DNA of 6,570 bases. It comes from an uncultured Clostridia bacterium. GTDB taxonomy: Bacteria > Bacillota > Clostridia > Oscillospirales > Ruminococcaceae. Each line of letters begins with the position of its first letter. Position 1 is the first letter of the stretch. Below, piece by piece: positions 1 through 4,900 of the stretch. Where the stretch lies: positions 1-6,570 of the forward strand of contig CAMNBY010000171.1 of the NCBI GenBank assembly GCA_946533615.1, read 5' to 3'. The notes beneath the pieces were generated by a model. It ran no database searches. It was given only the letters and a program-made list of their open reading frames with translations, and was not told the origin of the DNA. The translations under genes and the position numbers were made by a program.

Positions 1-119
1 TTCAAGGAGAATTTGGGTAATATGACGGAAAATATGCAAGCAGATAGCGTGCAAAGGCGTTAGCCGGTGGTTGTGCGGTGTTGCCTATATCAAAGTAAAA
101 TATCCCATAGGAGGTTTTT
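1..119 (+). other. Upstream non-coding or gene-end sequence
   Basis: This stretch precedes the first clear gene. One frame is open from the window edge to a TAG at 61-63. It could be the last 20 codons of a gene starting outside the window, or a 13-codon peptide from the ATG at 22-24, which has AAGGAG at 4-9 twelve bases upstream. Neither reading can be confirmed and no family is recognisable. Between 64 and 108 the sequence becomes AT-richer. A TAAAAT at 96-101 and a TTGTGC at 71-76 are 19 bases apart, which is too loose to call a promoter. Confidence 0.3.
109..115 (+). promoter_or_regulatory. Strong Shine-Dalgarno site for the membrane protein
   Basis: AGGAGGT at 109-115 is a near-perfect anti-16S match, with a five-base T-rich spacer (TTTT plus A-context) before the ATG at 120-122. 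It fixes the start of the membrane-protein gene and argues against any internal ATG. Confidence 0.85.
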
Positions 120-617
120 ATGCTTTTAACAGTTTTTCTGGCCATCGTTTTCTGCGCAGCGATGACCCTTATGCTCATATCCGCCGTCACGATGATACGG
201 AACGAAAAGCTCATGTTGTCCGCCCCGAAGGAGGCGCTGGAGCTTCTCGAGCCGAGAGACAGCGAGATCTTTGCGGGCGCTGAAAAAATGGGCTGGGTGA
301 TAATGACAGTCAGCCTGCTGCTGATACTCGGCGTGGGCGTCGTGTCCATCTGGGACGGCTTCAGGTGCGGCTATTCGTTCTGGCAGTTCTTCCTGCGCTT
401 CGTGCTGATATTCACGATCTACAAGGCCTACGACATGATATTCTTTGACTGGTTCCTGCTGTGCAGGTTCCGCTTCTTCCAGTTCTATTATCCCGAGGTG
501 GCGCCTGTCTATGACGGCAGGAAATACGGCTATAACCTGAAAAGCCAGCTGCTGAAGCTTATCGTGATCTTCCCCGCAGCCTCGGCGCTTGCGGCGTGGA
601 TATGCAGCAGGTTCTGA
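120..617 (+). CDS. Small four-helix integral membrane protein, function unknown
   Basis: This gene encodes 165 residues, starting at the ATG just downstream of an AGGAGGT site and ending at a TGA. Hydrophobic segments are visible at residues about 2-25, 58-78, 85-105 (running into an aromatic stretch to ~115) and 143-162. This suggests four membrane helices, the first serving as signal-anchor. Between helices 1 and 2 is a charged, Glu/Lys-rich segment (27-56) that contains LEPRDSEI. After helix 3 comes a striking aromatic patch (108-124: FFDWFLL, then FRFFQFYYPE), which from memory recurs in uncharacterised Firmicutes membrane proteins. I see no catalytic motif, transporter signature or nucleotide-binding site, so no function is proposed. 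The gene lies 33 bases upstream of the chimeric frame on the same strand, so the two could be co-transcribed. The existence of a membrane protein is well supported; its role is not. Confidence 0.85.
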   Translation: MLLTVFLAIVFCAAMTLMLISAVTMIRNEKLMLSAPKEALELLEPRDSEIFAGAEKMGWVIMTVSLLLILGVGVVSIWDGFRCGYSFWQFFLRFVLIFTIYKAYDMIFFDWFLLCRFRFFQFYYPEVAPVYDGRKYGYNLKSQLLKLIVIFPAASALAAWICSRF

Positions 618-639
618 CCTGCACCAAACTGACAGAAAC

Positions 640-646
640 GAGGAAA
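640..646 (+). promoter_or_regulatory. Ribosome binding site of the chimeric frame
   Basis: GAGGAAA at 640-646 lies four bases before the ATG at 651. It is a moderate Shine-Dalgarno match. It suggests that the start belongs to an originally functional gene, the acetyltransferase-like one, even though the downstream part is now broken. The second in-frame ATG after the internal stop (1011) has no comparable site. Confidence 0.6.
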
Positions 647-650
647 CAAA

Positions 651-833
651 ATGAAGAAACTCAGAAACCTTTCGGACGGCGAGGTCACGACGATCTCTCG
701 CCAGATCGCAGATGCGTTTTATGACTACAAATACAACGAGGAGGACGAAGGGCTTATAAAATATATCCCGAGCCGCGAGGGCTATCTGATACTCTCGGGC
801 GAGTGCGTGGGCAGCATCGGCTTTGCGGACGGC
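651..833 (+). other. GNAT acetyltransferase-like N-terminal remnant
   Basis: Codons 1-61 of the chimeric frame match, in my recollection, the opening of Clostridia GNAT-family proteins: a short L-x-D/S-x-E start, the IADAFYDYKY helix, and GLIKYIPSRE. In intact relatives, I recall about 25-35 residues lying between the IPSRE segment and a later REGYLILSGE-like strand. Here the two are joined directly at Arg42-Glu43 (774-779), suggesting an in-frame internal deletion. The acetyl-CoA binding motif (Q/R-x-x-G-x-G/A) of the GNAT fold is absent, so this piece cannot be an active acetyltransferase. The fold assignment is inference. Confidence 0.5.
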
Positions 834-1889
834 AGGTATTACGGCGTTCCCACCCTGAAGGACATGGGCGCCGAAATGATGTTCAGGCTCAACTCCACCT
901 ACTACGAGGAGGAGAAGGGCCTCACGATCCCCGAGAGCATGAAGTTCGAGGACATCGAGCCCTTCCTCGAGGTCTAAAAGAAGGACAATCCCTCGAAGTA
1001 CCCGCTGGCTATGGATAAATCGGGCATTCCGGGCTTCACGAACTTCCTTGAAAAGGTCGTGGACAATTACATCGTTATCCCCTACAATGCCGAGACACCC
1101 ACCGTCATGCCCATCTGGGAGGACGAGGAGTTCATGAACCGCGTCCGCCTGATGCACAAGTGGTACGAGCTGGGATATATCAACCCAGACGCCGCCGCTA
1201 TGGAAAACGCAGCCATCGCGGGCGACACGCCCGTCCGCACAGGCGTTGCGTGGAGAGGCTTCACGGGCTATTCAAACCCCGCGAACTGGGGCTTCAACGT
1301 AAAGCTCTCGCTCTATGACGGCCCGTATATCTCAAAGTCCACCGAGCAGGGCGGAATGTTCGCCATCAGCGCAGGCTGCGACAAGGAGCACGCCGAAGCG
1401 TCGCTGAAATACCTTGAGCTGCTGAACACCGACCGCACCTTCCGCGACATTCTCGCCTACGGCATCGAGGGCAAGCACTTCAATTACCTTTCCAACGGCA
1501 CGGTGATGAGGACCGATGAAGGCAGCAGCGGCTATCAGCCCTCGCTCTTCACCACAGGCCCCGTTACAAACGCCTCGGTGCTGTCCATCAGCGAGGATTT
1601 CCTCTCCGACCCCGAGCTCTGGCCGAAGGTCTTCCGGGGCTACAAGGAATACGGCATCTGGAGCAAGTCTAAGGGCTTCATCTACGATGTCAAGCGCAAG
1701 GAGGACATAATCGCCACCATCTCGGCGATCTGGTCGAACTACTACACCGACCTTGTAACAGGCACCTCCGACCCCGATGTGGTGATCCCGAAAATGAAAG
1801 CCGAGATGGAGGAGGCTGGCCTCGACGAGCTGCTCGACGACATCAGAAGCGAGTTTGAACAGCACCTCGCAAAGAACGCAGACAAGTAA
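831..1889 (+). other. DUF3502-type ABC extracellular solute-binding protein, remnant lacking N-terminus
   Basis: Codons 61-412 carry the middle and C-terminal parts of a family 1-like solute-binding lipoprotein, the surface sugar receptor of an ABC importer. Recognisable elements are GRYYGVPTLKD (the usual 'DGKIYGVP' strand), FEDIEPFLE, a lobe-2 segment with EFMNRVRLMHKWYELGYINPDAA, GVAWRG, an EQGGMFAISAG strand and YGIEGKHFNYL. The last ~80 residues have a C-terminal DUF3502-like pattern: GFIYDVKRKEDIIATISAIW, YYTDLVTGTSDPDVVIPKM, and a terminal amphipathic helix. A normal family member is about 500-550 residues with a lipoprotein signal; about 150-200 N-terminal residues are missing here. 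No permease or ATPase gene is in the window, so no substrate can be suggested. Confidence 0.75.
975..977 (+). other. In-frame ochre stop inside the solute-binding-protein remnant
   Basis: GTC TAA AAG AAG GAC is read in the same frame as the coding sequence before and after it. TAA is a genuine stop elsewhere in the window (1887-1889 and the minus-strand gene at 1944-1946), so recoding of TAA is not supported. Single-base ancestors include TAC, AAA, CAA and GAA. Confidence 0.85.
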
Positions 1890-1900
1890 ATATCAAAGCA

Positions 1901-1945
1901 CCCCCCGCTGTCGGTTCATTGACAGCAGGGGGCGTTTTTCTTTTT
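1901..1945 (+). terminator. Rho-independent terminator between convergent genes
   Basis: GCTGTC (1907-1912) pairs with GACAGC (1921-1926) and CCCCC (1902-1906) with GGGGG (1928-1932), with a single bulged A at 1927 and an eight-base loop. The stem is followed by TTTTT C TTTTT (1935-1945). It lies twelve bases after the stop of the + strand frame, so the + strand transcript is its clear client. On the minus strand the same stem is followed only by TGCTTTGATATTT, a weak T-tract, so termination of the large surface-protein gene there is possible but less sure. Confidence 0.9.
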
Positions 1946-4900
1946 ACTTGGCCTTGACCGTCTTTACGGAGCTGTAGCTGCCGTAATACTTCGTGCCGTT
2001 TACCGTGATGTACGGCCTGTACTTGACATACCAGGTCTCGCCGCTCTTGGGCTTGCTCGAGAAATTGGCGCTTGTCGTGGAGCTCTTTGAAACGTTGTAA
2101 TTCGTCACGCCGCTCTTGAAGCTCTTGTCCTTCGAGTAGGTGATCTGATAGCCCGAAGCCGCTGTGTCCTTGGTCCAGCTCGCCTTGAACGAGGCCTTGC
2201 CTGCGGTAAGCGTCAGGGTGCCTGCCTTCGGCTTGATAACAAAGGTCTTGGTCAGCGTTCCCTGATAGCTGCCCTTGCCGACGATCTTGATGGTCGCCTT
2301 GCCGACCTTTGTGTTGCTGCTGTAGGTCACAGTGTAGTCGCTGGCCTTCAGCTTGTTGCCCTTGGAGCCCTTGACGGTCACTACGGGCTTGATGGCGCTT
2401 CCCGTGTATGTGTAGCTTGCGTAGGGGATCGAGGCGCTGCCCAGATCGCCCTTGACGGCGATCTTCACGGACTTGCTGAACGTTCCGTAGCGGGTGCCCT
2501 TAACAGTGCCGTCGCTCGTGATGAAGGTCCTTACCCTGACATACCAGGTCTCCCCGGGCTTTGTGTAGGCCGAGAGCGTCTTCGTCAGGGTGTTCAGGTC
2601 GGTGACGGTGGTGGTGTGGTAATCGGCGGTGTGTCCCTTTGCCGAGGTATCAAAATCAGCCACCTTGTCATAGATTATCTGATAGGCAAGGCCGTCTGTG
2701 GTGGTCTTGCTCCAGTTCACGATTATCGCTCCGTCCTTGGTGGAGAGCTTAGGCGCAGGAAGCGTTGCGGGCTTGACCGTCAGCTGCTTCTCGACGCTGC
2801 CGCTGTAATCGCCGATGCCCGTGATCGTGAGCGTGCAGGTCTTGAAGCCGACCTTGTCGTTGTCCTTGTACGAGGTCTTGTAGTCCACGCCCTGTACAAG
2901 AGTCTTGCCGCCGTCCTTGACCGTAAGATACTTGTCGGCGTTGATGCCTGCGGCACTGTAGGTCACTGCGGTGTATTTAAGGGAGATGTCCATATTCTCC
3001 ATGCTGTTGCGCAGCTTCTCGATGGGCTCGGTGTAGCTGTCGCCGCAGTGCGTGCAGGTGTAAGTCATCTCGCCTTCTTCGGAGGCCGTGGCGGGTCTTG
3101 TGACCTTGGCTTCATAGCTGTGGTCCGTGACCGTCACGCTGCACTCGGCCTTTACGTCGGGCTGGTCGGCAGAGACTGCGGTAATTACGGCGCTGCCCTT
3201 GCCCGCTGCTGTGATGTGTCCGTTCTCGTCAACAACTGCCACGCTCTCGTCGCTCGAGGACCAGAGCACGGTCTTGTCTTCGGCCTCCTCGGGAGACACA
3301 GCCGCCTGAACGTCGGCCTCCTGTCCAAGGCAGAGCGTGAGCTCGCTGCGATCAAGCTGAATGTCTGCGGCAGCATAGCTGTCTGTGGGGACCGCAAGCG
3401 CGTAAACGCTGAAATGCTCGGTCCTGAAATGGTACTTGCCCTCCGAAACAGTGGACGCCATGTCCGTCAGGCTGCCGTCGGGCTCCATTCGGTAGATCTT
3501 TCCGCTGCCGCCGTTCGTCGTCACGGGAACAGGCAGATCAACGTCCACGGGCACGGTGGGCTGAACGGTATGAGAGCCTCTGAACAGCGAGATGTCGTAG
3601 ATGTACAGCCAGTAGAGCCTGCCCCAGCGGTCTCTTACAAGAAGAATTACAGCGCCGTACATATCGCCGTACTTGTCGCCGACCTCGTCGCGGTCAAGCT
3701 CATCGACCACAAGCTCGGTGCCGTCCTCCATCTCCGTGTCGTCGGAGTTGGTGACGGTGATGCCCGTGGCTTCGTCGCGCAGGCCGATAACGCTTACCTC
3801 ATAGGTGGCTGTCTTTCCGCCGACCTCTGCGGTGATGACCGTCCTGCCCGTCTTGTTTGCGGTGACAAGGCCGTTCTGGTCAACGCTTGCGATCTCTTCG
3901 TTATCGCTGCGCCATACCGCTGCCCTGTCGTCGGTCGTGTATTCAGGTATGCAGATGACCTCGAGCTGCTTGGTCTTGTCAAGCCTCAGCGTTCCGCGCG
4001 AGGTGTTGAGGGTGATCTCCTTCAGCGGCACCTTGACAGTTACCGTGCAGGCCGCCTCAAAGCTTCCGCAGCGAGCTGTGACGGTCACTGTTCCCGGCAT
4101 TACGCCCGTTACCCTGCCGCCTGCCGACACCTTGGCGATGCCCGTGTCGCTGCTGCTCCAGAAGACCGTTCGCTTGTCGGTGGTGTTGGCAGGCAGGAAC
4201 TCGGGCCTTAGGGTCAGCGCTTCTTCAACATTCACCTCTGCGCTCGCGGGCAGCGAGATGCCTGTCATCGGCGCCTTGACCTTCACGGTGAATACTGCGG
4301 TGTAGAGATCGGCCCCGAGCTCCTTGTCATAGTAGGCCACAGTGATCTCGCTCGTTCCGGGAGCGACGGCCGTGACGGTTCCGTCCTTGCTGACCGTCGC
4401 AGCGGCCTCGTTCGAGGAAGAAAATCTCTTTTCAAATCTTTCGGCGTCCTGCTGATCCTCGGGAAGGTCGAACACGGGCTCAAGCTTCATGCTCTCGCCT
4501 GCGTTCACAACGCCCTCGCTTTCCTCCAGCCTGATGCCGTAGCTCCTGGGCATGATGTAAACACTGATCTCCGCATAGACCGAGGGGTCCTCCTTCATCG
4601 CGCATCTTACGATGACGGTGTGATATTCGTCGTATGCCTCCGACTTGACGGCGGTCAGCCTTCCGTCCTGATCGACCGTGAGCAGGCTCTCGTCCCCGCT
4701 CGACCACACAAGCTCCTCGCTGTGATTATTGAGCGCAGGGTGGAACTCGGCGCGGAGCTTTGCGGTGCCGCCGTTTTCAATGTTTATCGTATCTGTCCTG
4801 TTGTCGTCCTCGTCACAGCTTTCGTAAATGCCTTCCGCGATGATGCAGATGCTCTTTACGGGGGCGTCGAACACCGCCTCTGCCACAAGGTCTTCCGAAA

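Larger units (their letters stand above)
651..1889 (+). pseudogene. Chimeric, interrupted gene: acetyltransferase start fused to a solute-binding-protein remnant
   Basis: One reading frame runs from the ATG at 651 to the TAA at 1887-1889, broken only by an in-frame TAA at 975-977 (codon 109). Sequence on both sides of this stop continues the same protein: FEDIEPFLEV before it and KKDNPSKYPL after it form a typical inter-lobe stretch of a solute-binding protein. Codons 1-61 do not fit that family. They resemble the N-terminus of a GNAT-type acetyltransferase common in Clostridia (SDGEV, IADAFYDYKY, KYIPSRE, then GYLILSGE). From GRYYGVPTLKDMGAEM onward it is an ABC-transporter sugar-binding lipoprotein ending in a DUF3502-like domain. 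The signal peptide, lipobox Cys and most of the first lobe are absent, so even with stop readthrough the product could not be exported in the normal way. The ATG at 1011 lacks a ribosome binding site, so independent translation of the second half is unlikely. The alternative to decay is a misassembly or a base error. Family assignments are from memory of homologues. Confidence 0.7.

Noticed and set aside
71..101. Possible promoter (TTGTGC and TAAAAT)
   Set aside because: The spacing is 19 bases and the -35 match is poor, so it cannot be told from chance.
126..1157. Long minus-strand open frame opposite the membrane protein and the chimeric gene
   Set aside because: It runs antisense across two unrelated genes, has low-complexity His/Glu/Arg-rich composition and no recognisable domain; it is explained by codon bias of the + strand.
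1011..1889. Independent gene starting at the ATG at 1011
   Set aside because: No ribosome binding site precedes it, it lacks a signal peptide, and the solute-binding sequence clearly begins upstream in the same frame.
1947..3017. C-terminal repeats as a CRISPR array or mobile element
   Set aside because: The repeated DNA is explained by duplicated protein modules in frame; there are no regular spacers, inverted ends or transposase.
2616..4211. 531-codon + strand open frame inside the surface-protein gene
   Set aside because: The opposite strand encodes clear Big_2 and FN3-like repeats. This frame's product is Val/Ala/Arg/Gly-rich with no family resemblance.
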